From Fimbriimonas sp. (GTDB lineage Bacteria > Armatimonadota > Fimbriimonadia > Fimbriimonadales > Fimbriimonadaceae), in the NCBI GenBank assembly GCA_031292555.1, contig JARLGV010000106.1:1-64000 (forward strand): a DNA stretch of 64,000 nt, in the 5' to 3' direction. A model generated the notes under the pieces. The model saw nothing but the letters and a program-made list of their open reading frames with translations. It was not told the origin of the DNA and did no database searches. The position numbers and the translations under genes are program-made. Shown one piece after another: positions 8,843 to 17,393 of this stretch (position 1 is the stretch's first letter; each line of letters opens with the position of its first letter).

Positions 8843-9727
8843 ATGACAACATTCCTCGGGACGTGGCGCGAGCCAGGAAAAACGGCGGTTGAGACTGCTT
8901 GGAGACACCGCCTTCAAGGAAGCGATCTCCGCACCTGTATCGAAATGGGGCTTGCCGCGTGCGAGATGGATCCGGATTTCCTCGCGATCGGCTTGGGCGC
9001 GCTCCCGAACGCAGACGGGGAAATTGAGCTGGATGCTTCGATGATGGACGGCTCCGATCTATCGGCTGGCGCTGTATGCTCCTTACAGAACATCGTTCCC
9101 GCGATCTCGGTCGCGCGGCACGTGATGGAGGATACGCCCCACCTGATGCTCGCCGGCGATCAGGCCAAGCGCTTCGCCATCTCAAAAGGCTTCGAGCCGC
9201 GTAATCTGATGACGGCCGAATCGATCAAGCACCTGGACGACTGGCGTGCCGGCAACGCTCCCTACAAGTATCTGCACGTGACAGACGATCACGTCCATGG
9301 CGATACTGTCACGATGATTGGCCTCGAAGATCCCGGTCACCTGGTTGCCGCCAGCTCGACGAGCGGCATCGCATGGAAGCTTCCCGGCAGAGTCGGCGAC
9401 TCACCGATCGTGGGCGCCGGAATCTACGCAGACGACGAGGTCGGGGCGGCGGGGGCAACCGGGTTGGGAGAGGAGTTGTGGAAGGCGTGTGCGTCCTTCC
9501 GCACGGTCGAGGCGATGAAGCGCGGCCTCACTCCGCAACAAGCGTGCGAGGAGACGATCCTCCACATGATTCGGCGCCAGGCTCGCGCCATGGAGCATGC
9601 CTGCGTCGTTTTTGCGATGAACAAAGAGGGCGAATACGGGGCCGCCATTACTGACGGCACATTCCACTTGTGGATCTGTCAAGACGGAGCGGTCACCGTG
9701 CGCGAATATAACGGCATGGGCCTATAG
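8843..9727 (+). CDS. Isoaspartyl peptidase/L-asparaginase family 2 (Ntn hydrolase)
   Basis: A 294-residue enzyme of the N-terminal-nucleophile asparaginase/aspartylglucosaminidase family. The autoprocessing site and nucleophile are HGDTVTMIGLE, with Thr at about residue 155; downstream are the family signatures GRVGDSPIVGAGIYADD and GAAGATGLGEE. The N-terminal alpha part holds CIEMGLAACEMDP and ELDASMMDG. The precursor is expected to cleave before the Thr to give alpha and beta subunits that hydrolyse beta-aspartyl or glycosyl-asparagine bonds. No signal peptide is seen, so a cytosolic isoaspartyl or asparaginase role is more likely than glycoprotein turnover. A TTG nine bases upstream is an alternative start. 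The SelB-like gene follows after 8 bases. Confidence 0.9.
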   Translation: MTTFLGTWREPGKTAVETAWRHRLQGSDLRTCIEMGLAACEMDPDFLAIGLGALPNADGEIELDASMMDGSDLSAGAVCSLQNIVPAISVARHVMEDTPHLMLAGDQAKRFAISKGFEPRNLMTAESIKHLDDWRAGNAPYKYLHVTDDHVHGDTVTMIGLEDPGHLVAASSTSGIAWKLPGRVGDSPIVGAGIYADDEVGAAGATGLGEELWKACASFRTVEAMKRGLTPQQACEETILHMIRRQARAMEHACVVFAMNKEGEYGAAITDGTFHLWICQDGAVTVREYNGMGL

Positions 9728-9735
9728 ATGCAATC

Positions 9736-10476
9736 GTGACCCTCAATCGCCTTGAGAACGATATTCTGAGCATTGTCGCCGACGAGCCGAACGGAGTAAC
9801 GACCGAGCGGATCTGCAAGAAGCTCCGGATGACGCCGCAGGAACTGGGAACGCCCTTCGAAAGTCTGAAAGCCAGGAATCTTGTCCTTGGTTTTGCGGGA
9901 TTGTGGCTCTCAATGACGGGCTTCGAGGTGGGCAGTAAGCGGTTTCTCGATGCGCTCGACCGCATGCACACGGCTTCCCCTCTCATCGAAGGTTTCGCCG
10001 CAGATGCAGTCGCCTCCACGGCGGAGCTTTCTTGGTCCGGGAAGGCGCTGGACCGAATCGTTGCTCGGCTTTCTGAGGACGGAAAAACGCGTACGACGCC
10101 TCACGGCATCCGCGTCAAGTCGGCCTCATTAGTTCTGACGCCGCGCCAGTCCGCCTTGCTTGCGCGCGTGTTGGAAGTGCTTGAGTCGGCGCCGGTCGAC
10201 ACGCCGACGCCGCATCAAATCGCCCAGATACTCGGCGTGCCACGACAAGCGATCGAGGAAATCCTGCGACTGGGAGTATCAGGAGGTTCGGTCGTTCAGT
10301 TGGCCGACGTGGTGTTCTACACGCCGAGCCAATTATCCAAGCTCAGGACGCAAACGGATGCACTGTTCGGGCCCCGGCCGTTCACGGTTGCCGAACTGCG
10401 CGATGCCTTGGGAACGACCCGCAAATACTCCGCTCCGTTGCATGCCTTCTTATCGTTGGAGCCCTCAGGAGACTAA
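9736..10476 (+). CDS. Stand-alone SelB-type winged-helix array (no GTPase domain)
   Basis: A 246-residue protein that matches only the C-terminal winged-helix repeats of the selenocysteine elongation factor SelB. The end (FYTPSQLSKLR, then FTVAELRDALGTTRKYSAPLHAFL) is very like SelB wing 3, whose pattern is RDxLGTSRKYxxPLLE; the middle (GKALDRIVARLSEDG, then LTPRQSALLARVLEVLE) fits wing 2, and residues 1-60 form another winged helix. There is no EF-Tu-like GTPase or domain II upstream, where the asparaginase lies instead, and the last SelB segment after the LGT-RKY helix is cut short. It could bind an RNA hairpin, be a split SelB partner, or be a reused relic. The GTG start has no clear ribosome site. 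Its stop overlaps the convergent ABC gene as CTAA. Confidence 0.75.
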   Translation: MTLNRLENDILSIVADEPNGVTTERICKKLRMTPQELGTPFESLKARNLVLGFAGLWLSMTGFEVGSKRFLDALDRMHTASPLIEGFAADAVASTAELSWSGKALDRIVARLSEDGKTRTTPHGIRVKSASLVLTPRQSALLARVLEVLESAPVDTPTPHQIAQILGVPRQAIEEILRLGVSGGSVVQLADVVFYTPSQLSKLRTQTDALFGPRPFTVAELRDALGTTRKYSAPLHAFLSLEPSGD

Positions 10477-11300
10477 AAGAGGGATAGGAGCGCCTCTTCG
10501 ATGGAGGCGCTTCGCGCAACCACGTACTGTACGTCGCCGTAGCCTTCGAGCAATAGCTTTGCAGCGAGTTCCTGGCCTTCGGGCGTTGAAAAGCAAAAGC
10601 CATCATCGCTTGATTCCACGCTAATCTGGAACGGCGCCACGAGCGCTCGCACCGTTTGCTGACGGGCAGTCGACACCTGAATCGACTGAGCCGGCCCCAA
10701 GCGTCTCAAGTCCTCGAGCGATCCGGCAAACCTCACCTGCTTCTCCTTGAGAACGATGATCGCCTCGAAGTTCACCAGCAATTCGGGTCGGTTCGTAGCT
10801 ACAACGAATGACGTGCCCGACGCCTGCAACCTGCGAATCACCTTGAGCACTTCGGCCAAAGTCCATGGGTCGAGCTGGTCAAGTTGGCCGTCAATGACGA
10901 TGATATCGGCATCGCTAAGTAGAGGGCCCAGCAACTCGCAAGCGGCGATCTGCCCGGGCGACAGTTCAGAAATCGGCTTGAACCGGACCTCGCCCAACCG
11001 CATCATGTAGAGCATGTCGTTAACACGAAGTCCTTTGGACGACGTGTCGAACCTTGGGATAGCAGACTGCACCTTGGTCCGACGAGAGAACCCGTCAGAA
11101 GAAGCAGAGGCGACCTTTCCATGTACCCTTGCCGAGCCCTGGGCAGGTCGCTCTTCGCCGGCGATCACATGGAGAAAGTGCGACTTACCGCTTGCCGCTG
11201 GTCCGACGACGGCCAACGACTGCCCGGATGAGACGCTCAAGGACAAAGTTGGGCCCGTCGATATGATTGCGATGTGCTCGAGCGCGAGAACCTCTGTCAT
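10473..11300 (-). CDS. ABC-type ATP-binding protein with altered catalytic residues
   Basis: A 275-residue soluble ABC domain. Walker A is GPAASGKS (33-40) and the signature is LSPGQ (113-117), so ATP binding and dimerisation look possible. Walker B is IIVID followed by Gly138 where the catalytic Glu belongs, and the switch His is Asn170 (FVVATNRPE). A C-terminal 70-residue extension (about 205-275) is not part of the usual fold. No membrane partner is encoded nearby. The ATG overlaps the stop of the M24 peptidase gene as ATGA, making it the last gene of a tight operon. It may be a slow ATPase switch rather than a transporter motor; that is inference. Confidence 0.8.
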   Translation of the reverse strand: MTEVLALEHIAIISTGPTLSLSVSSGQSLAVVGPAASGKSHFLHVIAGEERPAQGSARVHGKVASASSDGFSRRTKVQSAIPRFDTSSKGLRVNDMLYMMRLGEVRFKPISELSPGQIAACELLGPLLSDADIIVIDGQLDQLDPWTLAEVLKVIRRLQASGTSFVVATNRPELLVNFEAIIVLKEKQVRFAGSLEDLRRLGPAQSIQVSTARQQTVRALVAPFQISVESSDDGFCFSTPEGQELAAKLLLEGYGDVQYVVARSASIEEALLSLF

Positions 11301-12373
11301 ACCGAGGGCAGGATCGTCAATTCCTTGGGTGAATGAGTCAACACCTCGACTCCGGAATCGGTGATCAAGACGTCATCTTCGATGCGCACTCCTCCGAATC
11401 CCTCAATGTACACGCCGGGCTCGATCGTCCAGATCTGTCCCGGACCTATGACATTCGTGCTCGACTGGCTCAGTCGACCGCTGTCGTGCACCAGCCGGCC
11501 CAGGCCGTGACCGAGTCCGTGGCCGAAGTACTTGGCAAGGTCACGCTTGGCGAACATATCTCGGACGAGACCATCCACTGTTTTGGCCGTGACACCAGCT
11601 CGAATAGTATCGATTGCGGCCAGTTGAGCCTCCAGGACAGCGCTGTAGATCTCTCGGTGACGCTCGCTTGCCTCGCCAACCACCACCGTTCGAGTGATGT
11701 CGGAGTTATAGCCGTGGACGCGAGCGCCGAAATCAAGCGTCACGAAGTCGCCGACTTCGAGTTTCTTCTCGCTCGGTTTGCCATGGGGCCGGGCGCTGCG
11801 ATTCCCGCTGACTACGATGGAGGGAAAAGCGATGTCCGCCTCTTGCCGACGGATATAGAATTCCAGGTCCAAGCACACATCGATCTCGGTAACACCTGGC
11901 TGGATCATCCGCGTAATGTGTTCAAAAGCGGCGTCAGCGATCCCGCATGCCTCTCGGACCAGTGCTATTTCGTCCGCCGATTTCGTCATGCGCAAATCGG
12001 CCAGAAGATCGGCGGCTGGAACCAGGCAGATGCCATTGAACTTCTCAGTCATCTTCTGCCACTGCTCGTAGGGCGTGGTCGCCTCAAACGCCAGTGTCTT
12101 GACACCAAGTTTCTTTGCCTGAATCGCAACGAATTCGTCTCCATCGACAGGCGAGGCGAACCATGCGGTCGGCATGCTTCGTACTTCCTCGGATGCCTGC
12201 AGTGTGTATCGGCTATCGGTCACGAACACTGCATTGTCGGGCGTCACGATAACTCGCCCAAACGTACCGCTGAATCCAGTGAGCCATCCCACGTTGACGG
12301 GATCGGATACGAGGATGGCTTGGATTCCGCTCTCAGCCATTCCAATTCGAAGCCGGGCAAGTGTATCCATCAT
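11297..12373 (-). CDS. M24 family metallopeptidase (Xaa-Pro aminopeptidase-like)
   Basis: A 358-residue cytoplasmic enzyme with a creatinase-type N-terminal domain (about 1-125) and a pita-bread catalytic domain. The five metal ligands are present: Asp214 ([10 protein letters not shown]), Asp225 (SDITRTV), His289 (GHGLGHGLG), Glu318 (TIEPGVYI) and Glu332 (VRIEDD). The family removes an N-terminal residue before proline or cleaves Xaa-Pro dipeptides using two Mn or Co ions. The start is the ATG overlapping the aroQ stop as ATGA, with GAGG about six bases upstream; a much longer upstream frame exists but is antisense-like filler over aroQ. In this phylum as in Bacillus, peptidases of this type often sit beside efp, but no efp is seen here. 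Confidence 0.92.
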   Translation of the reverse strand: MMDTLARLRIGMAESGIQAILVSDPVNVGWLTGFSGTFGRVIVTPDNAVFVTDSRYTLQASEEVRSMPTAWFASPVDGDEFVAIQAKKLGVKTLAFEATTPYEQWQKMTEKFNGICLVPAADLLADLRMTKSADEIALVREACGIADAAFEHITRMIQPGVTEIDVCLDLEFYIRRQEADIAFPSIVVSGNRSARPHGKPSEKKLEVGDFVTLDFGARVHGYNSDITRTVVVGEASERHREIYSAVLEAQLAAIDTIRAGVTAKTVDGLVRDMFAKRDLAKYFGHGLGHGLGRLVHDSGRLSQSSTNVIGPGQIWTIEPGVYIEGFGGVRIEDDVLITDSGVEVLTHSPKELTILPSV

Positions 12374-12825
12374 ACAACCTCTGTTTCCAGGTTCAAAAGC
12401 GCGTTGAGAGCCATCACGTAGCCATGCCCTCCAAAGCCGACGATCTGCCCGATCGTAATGGGGGCGATCACCGACACACGCCGAAACTCCTCTCGCGCAT
12501 GCACGTTGCTCAGGTGCACCTCGATGACGGGCAGCCGCACGCTTACCAGAGCATCGCGCAGCGCTATAGAGTAGTGAGTCAGCCCACCCGGATTGATCAC
12601 GATCGCGCTCGCCCATCGCCGATGCTCCTGAATCGTATCGATGAGCACCCCTTCCGAATTCGATTGGAGGATCCGAACCTCGACCCCAAGCTTGCCGGCT
12701 GCCGAATGGATGTCCCGGTCGATCTCGTCGAGAGGCTTCTTTCCGTACACGTCCGGCTCGCGAAATCCCGTCAGGTTGAGGTTCGGGCCATGGAGGACGA
12801 GGACATTGAGCTTGTTACTTGCCAT
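12370..12825 (-). CDS. aroQ: Type II 3-dehydroquinate dehydratase
   Basis: A 151-residue enzyme of the shikimate pathway that dehydrates 3-dehydroquinate to 3-dehydroshikimate. Signatures of the type II family are clear: [20 protein letters not shown] at the N terminus (active-site Arg and Tyr in REPDVYG), [22 protein letters not shown], and [16 protein letters not shown]. The family usually has INPGAYTHTS; here GLTHYS is a mild variation. Length is normal and the enzyme should form a dodecamer. It overlaps the Trm112-like gene by 11 bases and the peptidase gene by 4 bases, so translation is coupled. No other shikimate gene is in the window. Confidence 0.95.
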   Translation of the reverse strand: MASNKLNVLVLHGPNLNLTGFREPDVYGKKPLDEIDRDIHSAAGKLGVEVRILQSNSEGVLIDTIQEHRRWASAIVINPGGLTHYSIALRDALVSVRLPVIEVHLSNVHAREEFRRVSVIAPITIGQIVGFGGHGYVMALNALLNLETEVV

Positions 12826-13009
12826 CGATCAGTTCCTTCAGCTTTTCCTTCTCGATGACGTCTTCCGGAAGCAAGTGCGGAATGCCGTCGACAACCGGAA
12901 AGCCGTGCCCGGAGACCGTGCAGACAAGGTAATCGCCCTGCAGTTTGAACGGGGGCCGCTCCGGGTGCAACGGACACCCAAGGATCTTCAAAAAATCGGA
13001 ATCGATCAT
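12815..13009 (-). CDS. Trm112/YcaR-like small zinc-ribbon protein with changed ligands
   Basis: A 64-residue protein matching the Trm112p/UPF0434 family (FLKILGCP at the start, [14 protein letters not shown] at the end). The family usually carries CPxC and CxxC knuckles; here they read C12-P-L-H15 and C30-TVSG-H35, so any zinc site would be Cys2His2 or lost. Relatives act as activator subunits of methyltransferases or as small accessory proteins. Its ATG overlaps the glycosyltransferase stop as ATGA and its end overlaps aroQ by 11 bases. A frame-shifted alternative of similar length exists but lacks family residues. Confidence 0.85.
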   Translation of the reverse strand: MIDSDFLKILGCPLHPERPPFKLQGDYLVCTVSGHGFPVVDGIPHLLPEDVIEKEKLKELIDGK

Positions 13010-14088
13010 GCTGCTACTTCACGGTAGACCTTGAGCGTCTGCTCGGCAGTTTCCAACCAACTGAACTGCTTTTCACGCAGCAAACCTCGGTCCCTAAGGT
13101 TCCTGAGTTTACTCGGATCGTCCAACAGCATCTCCATCGAACTAGCCCAGTCCATTGAATCCCAGGTCTCCTGGACCAACGCCGCATCACCTGCCACCTC
13201 TGGAAGGGCGCCGCCTGAACTGCATATCACCGGGCAACCGCACCGGAACGCCTCCAAAATCGGTATGCCGAACCCCTCGTGACGACTCGGCGCCAGATAG
13301 AGATCGGCCGAGGAATAGAGGCACGAAAGCAGTTCAGAACTGACGTATCCGACCGCACGTCCTCTCCTACCCAGCCCGTCGTCACCCCAACCGTATTTGC
13401 CGGTCACGGCCAGCACGTGGGGATATCGGTCGGCAAGTGCGCCTGCCGCATCAATTGCCAAGCCCATGTTCTTCCTCGGCCAACGGGTGCCCACCGTTAA
13501 GAGGAATGGTCCGACAATCCCCAGTTCCGCCGACACGCGCTCGGTCGCCGCCACCCGATCGACAGCCTGAATCCATGAGGGGCAAGCGTTATAGGTGACA
13601 ACCGTCTTTCCTTTGGCGGCCAGGATGTAGTCCTCGATCTCCTTCCGGCACGTCTCCGATACCGCGATGACTCGACGCGCGCGTTTGACGCCCATCGGAA
13701 CGCTTCGGGAAAGCACGATTCGGTCTCTGGGTTTGAACCACTCGGGTCCGATCAGGAATGAGACGTCGTGAATCGTCGTAATCCCACGCTTGCCGACAAG
13801 CGGGCTCAAACTATATTGCGTGTGGATCGCCCGAGCGGCAAGCTTCCTTGCCATGAGCGGGAACTGGACCATGCTCCACCAACGCGACGACGACGAAGGC
13901 CGGCTGATCCATTCGAACCGCTGGTCCAGAACCAGACCAGACGGTTTGGGACCCCTGGATATTAGGAAAACGTGAAAGTCGCCCGCGGCGTTCTGTAGGC
14001 CCTCGACCAGCCCGGTCCAATAGGTGCTGTCACCGGTACTCGTTCCAAAGACGAGACGGGCATCGATGGCTATGCGCAATTTGCTCAT
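13006..14088 (-). CDS. GT4-family glycosyltransferase
   Basis: A 360-residue GT-B glycosyltransferase, first gene of the tight operon. The N-terminal acceptor domain begins LRIAIDARLVFGTSTGDSTYW; the C-terminal donor domain has TVGTRWPRKNMGLAIDA and the E-x7-E signature in SRHEGFGIPILEAFRCGCP. The family uses nucleotide sugars and retains anomeric configuration; mannosyl or glucosyl transfer to an envelope polysaccharide is typical. No transmembrane segment is evident. The ATG is preferred over a GTG three codons upstream; neither has a strong ribosome site. The operon partners (Trm112-like, AroQ, peptidase, ABC) give no hint of the acceptor. Confidence 0.9.
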   Translation of the reverse strand: MSKLRIAIDARLVFGTSTGDSTYWTGLVEGLQNAAGDFHVFLISRGPKPSGLVLDQRFEWISRPSSSSRWWSMVQFPLMARKLAARAIHTQYSLSPLVGKRGITTIHDVSFLIGPEWFKPRDRIVLSRSVPMGVKRARRVIAVSETCRKEIEDYILAAKGKTVVTYNACPSWIQAVDRVAATERVSAELGIVGPFLLTVGTRWPRKNMGLAIDAAGALADRYPHVLAVTGKYGWGDDGLGRRGRAVGYVSSELLSCLYSSADLYLAPSRHEGFGIPILEAFRCGCPVICSSGGALPEVAGDAALVQETWDSMDWASSMEMLLDDPSKLRNLRDRGLLREKQFSWLETAEQTLKVYREVAA

Positions 14089-14176
14089 CGCATACACTCA
14101 ATATTCCCGGAACGCTCAAATGGCGCGAGATGGTTCACAATAGATGTAATCATAATTCCTACGCGGATTGACCTTC

Positions 14177-14512
14177 ATGAAGAAACAGAAGAAACCGATT
14201 CTATTAGTTTTGTTCCTTGCCATCCTCTTTGGTGGAGTGGCGTTTATGAATCGGACGCCCCCCAAGCCTGGTGAGGAAAACCAAGCCCCCGCCCAGGGAG
14301 CCGAGCAGGATAAGCCGGCGGACGTGGCAAAGGACGTCGCCAGCCAAATCAAGTCCAAACCGAAGCCTGACATGCCGAAGATGGGTATGAAACATGGTGG
14401 CCCTCCTGGCGCCTTGTCACTTCAGAAGTTCAACGGAGCCAGCGAGCGACCGAAGCCGAACCCGAGTTCCACTTCGACCCACTGGTATTCCAACGAGTAC
14501 AACTCGAAGTAG
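14177..14512 (+). CDS. Small membrane-anchored, Pro/Lys-rich protein, unknown function
   Basis: A 111-residue protein with one hydrophobic segment right after a basic start (MKKQKKPILLVLFLAILFGG), so a signal anchor or uncleaved signal. The rest is disordered, rich in Pro, Lys, Gln and Ser. A TTG three codons upstream is an alternative start. It is a single-gene unit: divergent from the glycosyltransferase operon and followed within 25 bases by a good intrinsic terminator. No family is recognised. Confidence 0.6.
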   Translation: MKKQKKPILLVLFLAILFGGVAFMNRTPPKPGEENQAPAQGAEQDKPADVAKDVASQIKSKPKPDMPKMGMKHGGPPGALSLQKFNGASERPKPNPSSTSTHWYSNEYNSK

Positions 14513-14533
14513 TCCGCGTTCGGTTCGGTTTCC

Positions 14534-14576
14534 CAAGCTGTCTGCGTTCATTCAGGACGCGGACAGCTTGTTTTTG
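14534..14576 (+). terminator. Intrinsic terminator with U-tract
   Basis: CAAGCTGTCTGCGT (14534-14547) pairs with ACGCGGACAGCTTG (14557-14570) with one wobble and a 9-base loop, followed by TTTTTGGG. It ends the small plus-strand gene and also lies just beyond the 3' end of the minus-strand FecE-type gene. Confidence 0.8.
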
Positions 14577-14583
14577 GGAACCA

Positions 14584-15354
14584 CTATTTTGGAAAGACGG
14601 CGAGGCGACCGGAGTCAAGCTTGGTTCTCACGAACTCGACTTTGTAAATCTCATCCAGCAACCTGCTTTCCAGTACCTCTTGGATCGATGCGTCCATTCC
14701 GACTCGTCCATCGTGAATGAGGATCGCCCGATCGCCGACAAGCGGCGCCAAGTTAAGATCGTGGATGGCGGTTATAGTGCTTCGGCCAGTAGAAGCCAGG
14801 TGGCGTACGACCTTTTGTACGACCAACTGATGCTCGACGTCGAGGTGTGATGTCGGTTCGTCGAAGAGCACGAGCGGGGCTCCCTGCGCCAAGGCCCTTG
14901 CGATGAGCACCCGCTGCTTTTCACCGCCACTTAGGGCCATGACCGATCGGTCTTGAAGAAACAGGCAGTCTGCTTGCGTCATTGCCTCCGTGGCCGCTTC
15001 GACGTCTTCGGGCGTGTCCCAAAGCGAATTCGACAGTGGTAGCCGGCCCATCGTCACGACATCACGAACGAGAAAGTCGAACTTAAACGATTCTTCCTGC
15101 GGCACGAACGCTACTTGCCGGGCGACCTCCCTATGACTGAATGAGGCCAAAGGCCGGCCGGAAAGGAGGATGTCGCCTCCAGTGATCGGTCCTGAACGTG
15201 AGATCGACTTCAGAAGGGTTGACTTGCCGCTTCCGTTGGGTCCGAGGAGCACGACCGTTTCGCCCCGGCCAATCCTGAGGTCGATGCCGCTTAAGACCGA
15301 TCTCTTGCCGTATCCGCAAGAGAGCTGCCGGCATTCGAGGAGAACGTCCGGCAT
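14584..15354 (-). CDS. FecE/BtuD-type ABC transporter ATP-binding protein
   Basis: A 256-residue ABC ATPase with all motifs intact: Walker A GPNGSGKST (38-46), Q-loop VAFVPQEE, signature LSGGEKQR, Walker B LVLFDEPTSHLD, switch His in TAIHDLNL. The spacing and the DEPTSHLD / HDLNLA phrases are typical of the iron-siderophore, heme and cobalamin importer branch. No FecCD-type permease or binding protein is adjacent; instead it follows the MsbA-like exporter gene with a 2-base gap, so the pair is cotranscribed. The importer partner is probably elsewhere. Confidence 0.88.
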   Translation of the reverse strand: MPDVLLECRQLSCGYGKRSVLSGIDLRIGRGETVVLLGPNGSGKSTLLKSISRSGPITGGDILLSGRPLASFSHREVARQVAFVPQEESFKFDFLVRDVVTMGRLPLSNSLWDTPEDVEAATEAMTQADCLFLQDRSVMALSGGEKQRVLIARALAQGAPLVLFDEPTSHLDVEHQLVVQKVVRHLASTGRSTITAIHDLNLAPLVGDRAILIHDGRVGMDASIQEVLESRLLDEIYKVEFVRTKLDSGRLAVFPK

Positions 15355-15356
15355 CG

Positions 15357-17393
15357 CTACTCCAAGAGCCCTCCGCTGAAGGCCCGGAACAGACCGGCAT
15401 AGGAACCATCCATTTCCATCAATTGCGTGTGGCTACCGGTTTCAATGACCTCACCCTTGCGGAGGACCAGAATCCGATCCGCTCGGGCCGCCGTCGTAAG
15501 CCGGTGAGCAATGAAAAGCGAGGTGCGCTCCTTCATGATCACATCCAGTGCCTCGGTAACCGCCTTCTCGCTAGTTGCGTCAAGTGCGGACGTCGCTTCG
15601 TCCAGCAAAAGAAGCGCAGGCTGACGAACAAGTGCCCGGGCGATCGCGATCCGTTGCCGCTGACCGCCACTCAACCGAATTCCGCTCTCTCCGAGCTGGC
15701 TGTCGTAGCCGTGGTCCATCGTCACGATGAATTCGTCGGCAAAAGCTGCTCGGGCCGACGCCGCCACTTCTTCTTCGGTCGCGTCCTCCTTGCCCATCCG
15801 AATGTTCTCCGAAACTGTGCCGGCAAACAGAAAGGTCTGCTGAGGCACGACGCCGATCTGCTTGCGTAGCCAAGAAATCTGAAGATCGCGCAGGTCGACG
15901 CCATCGAGTGTGATCCGCCCCTCGGTGGGATCGTAAAACCTTAGAAGCAGATCGGCTATCGTGCTCTTGCCCGCCCCGCTCGGTCCGACCAGCGCCAAAG
16001 AGGTGCCCGGTTCGATCGTGAAGGTGACGTTTCGTAACGCCTCCGTGCCATCCGGATACCGGAACGTGACGTTCTCGAATTCGACTCGTCCGGTGACCTT
16101 CGGTAGCACGGCGCCGGAATTCTGGTCGACGACTTGATCCGGAATGTCGAAAACTTGCGAGTGGATTCGGTCCGAGGCGGCCTCGACTTGTTTGTAAGTA
16201 CTAGTCACCGCCCCGATGGACTTGAGCGACTGATTGACGCGATCCAGCGCGAGCAGAAGTGCGGCGACCGTGCCGAGATTGAGTTCGTCGATGTACGAAA
16301 GCCAACCGCTTGCCACCAAGACGGCTGCCAGCGAGCAGGCGCCTGTCAATTCGACCATCGGCCTTAGGGAGGCAACCGTTCGAGCCGCCCACATCTGACT
16401 CTCAAAGCTGGATTCGACGTGTTTGCGATAGAACGCGCCAATCCGATCCTCGGCTGAAAATGCCTTGATGACGCGCGTTCCGAGCAACGCCTCAGTGGTT
16501 ACGCCGCTCAGGTTTGCCAGATCGTCCTGAACCTTAGCCTGCGCTCGCTTCATCTTCCGGCTGTTGCGGTTGATGATCAGCACCATCGGAGGGAGGAAGA
16601 GCGACGCGACCAGCGCAAGACGCCACTCTGTGTAGATCACGTAACCCAGCGAGATCGCGATTCGAACAGGAGCTTCGATACTGTCCCGGATGATGGCGAC
16701 GGCGTTGATGTACACGTTGACGTCGTTGGTCAACACGCTTTGAATCTCGCCCGACCGCTTTTCGCCAAAGTAGGAGACGGGAAGCCGCTGCAGTTTGGCG
16801 AATAAACGTTCGCGCAGATCGCTTGTCAAACGCGTGCTGGCACGCGATAGGTAGTAGATCTGCCCGCGAATGAACCAGTAGCGGAACCCAAATAGGATCA
16901 CGACACCCAGCGCGACCCATGCCAATCGCTTAACGGAGTCGATATCCCCTTTGACCTTGTATCCCGTCTCATTTAGGGCATTAAGGATGGTTCGAGGCGG
17001 CTTGCCAATCTGGTCGGACAGGAGGTTCGCAGTGAGAGTGCTCACTGCCGCCGCGTCGCGGTCCTTGGCATCGGCGATTCGGGGTTGGATTTGGTCGAAC
17101 GCCTTCTCGAGTCGCTTCACGTCCATCCCCAGAGCGGGCGCGATTCGGTCAGCCTGAGAATGCAGCTCGTTCTGAAGCGATTTCGCCTTCTCGCGCTCGT
17201 GGGAACTGATTGGAGCTGCCGCCAGAATGAGCGAGATGCTGAGCGCGATTAATGGCAGAACTAGTGCATCAAAGAGGTTGCTGATGACGACGCAAGCCAT
17301 TCCCGACGTCAGGGATCGGCGTTGCTGTCGCAATTCCGCCGCGAGGCGTGGGTCAAATCGGCGAAAGAGCCTCAGCTTGGCGAGTGTCTTCAA
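15357..17393 (-). CDS. MsbA/LmrA-type ABC exporter with enlarged TM1-TM2 loop
   Basis: A 678-residue half-transporter: six membrane helices fused to an ATPase. TM1 is about residues 30-62; TM2 begins near 155. The 90 residues between are helical and charged (SHEREKAKSLQNELHSQAD onwards), much longer than the short loop of MsbA, and would lie outside the cytoplasmic membrane. ATPase motifs are intact (GPSGAGKST, LSGGQRQR, LLLLDEATS, AHRL). Such exporters flip lipids or extrude drugs and peptides as homodimers. The start is a TTG without an obvious ribosome site, so a start nearby is possible. The FecE-type gene follows immediately. Confidence 0.87.
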   Translation of the reverse strand: MKTLAKLRLFRRFDPRLAAELRQQRRSLTSGMACVVISNLFDALVLPLIALSISLILAAAPISSHEREKAKSLQNELHSQADRIAPALGMDVKRLEKAFDQIQPRIADAKDRDAAAVSTLTANLLSDQIGKPPRTILNALNETGYKVKGDIDSVKRLAWVALGVVILFGFRYWFIRGQIYYLSRASTRLTSDLRERLFAKLQRLPVSYFGEKRSGEIQSVLTNDVNVYINAVAIIRDSIEAPVRIAISLGYVIYTEWRLALVASLFLPPMVLIINRNSRKMKRAQAKVQDDLANLSGVTTEALLGTRVIKAFSAEDRIGAFYRKHVESSFESQMWAARTVASLRPMVELTGACSLAAVLVASGWLSYIDELNLGTVAALLLALDRVNQSLKSIGAVTSTYKQVEAASDRIHSQVFDIPDQVVDQNSGAVLPKVTGRVEFENVTFRYPDGTEALRNVTFTIEPGTSLALVGPSGAGKSTIADLLLRFYDPTEGRITLDGVDLRDLQISWLRKQIGVVPQQTFLFAGTVSENIRMGKEDATEEEVAASARAAFADEFIVTMDHGYDSQLGESGIRLSGGQRQRIAIARALVRQPALLLLDEATSALDATSEKAVTEALDVIMKERTSLFIAHRLTTAARADRILVLRKGEVIETGSHTQLMEMDGSYAGLFRAFSGGLLE

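Noticed and set aside
11333-12421. 362-codon plus-strand frame opposite the M24 peptidase
   Set aside because: The minus strand has all five metal ligands of the peptidase; the plus frame is a shadow without a ribosome site.
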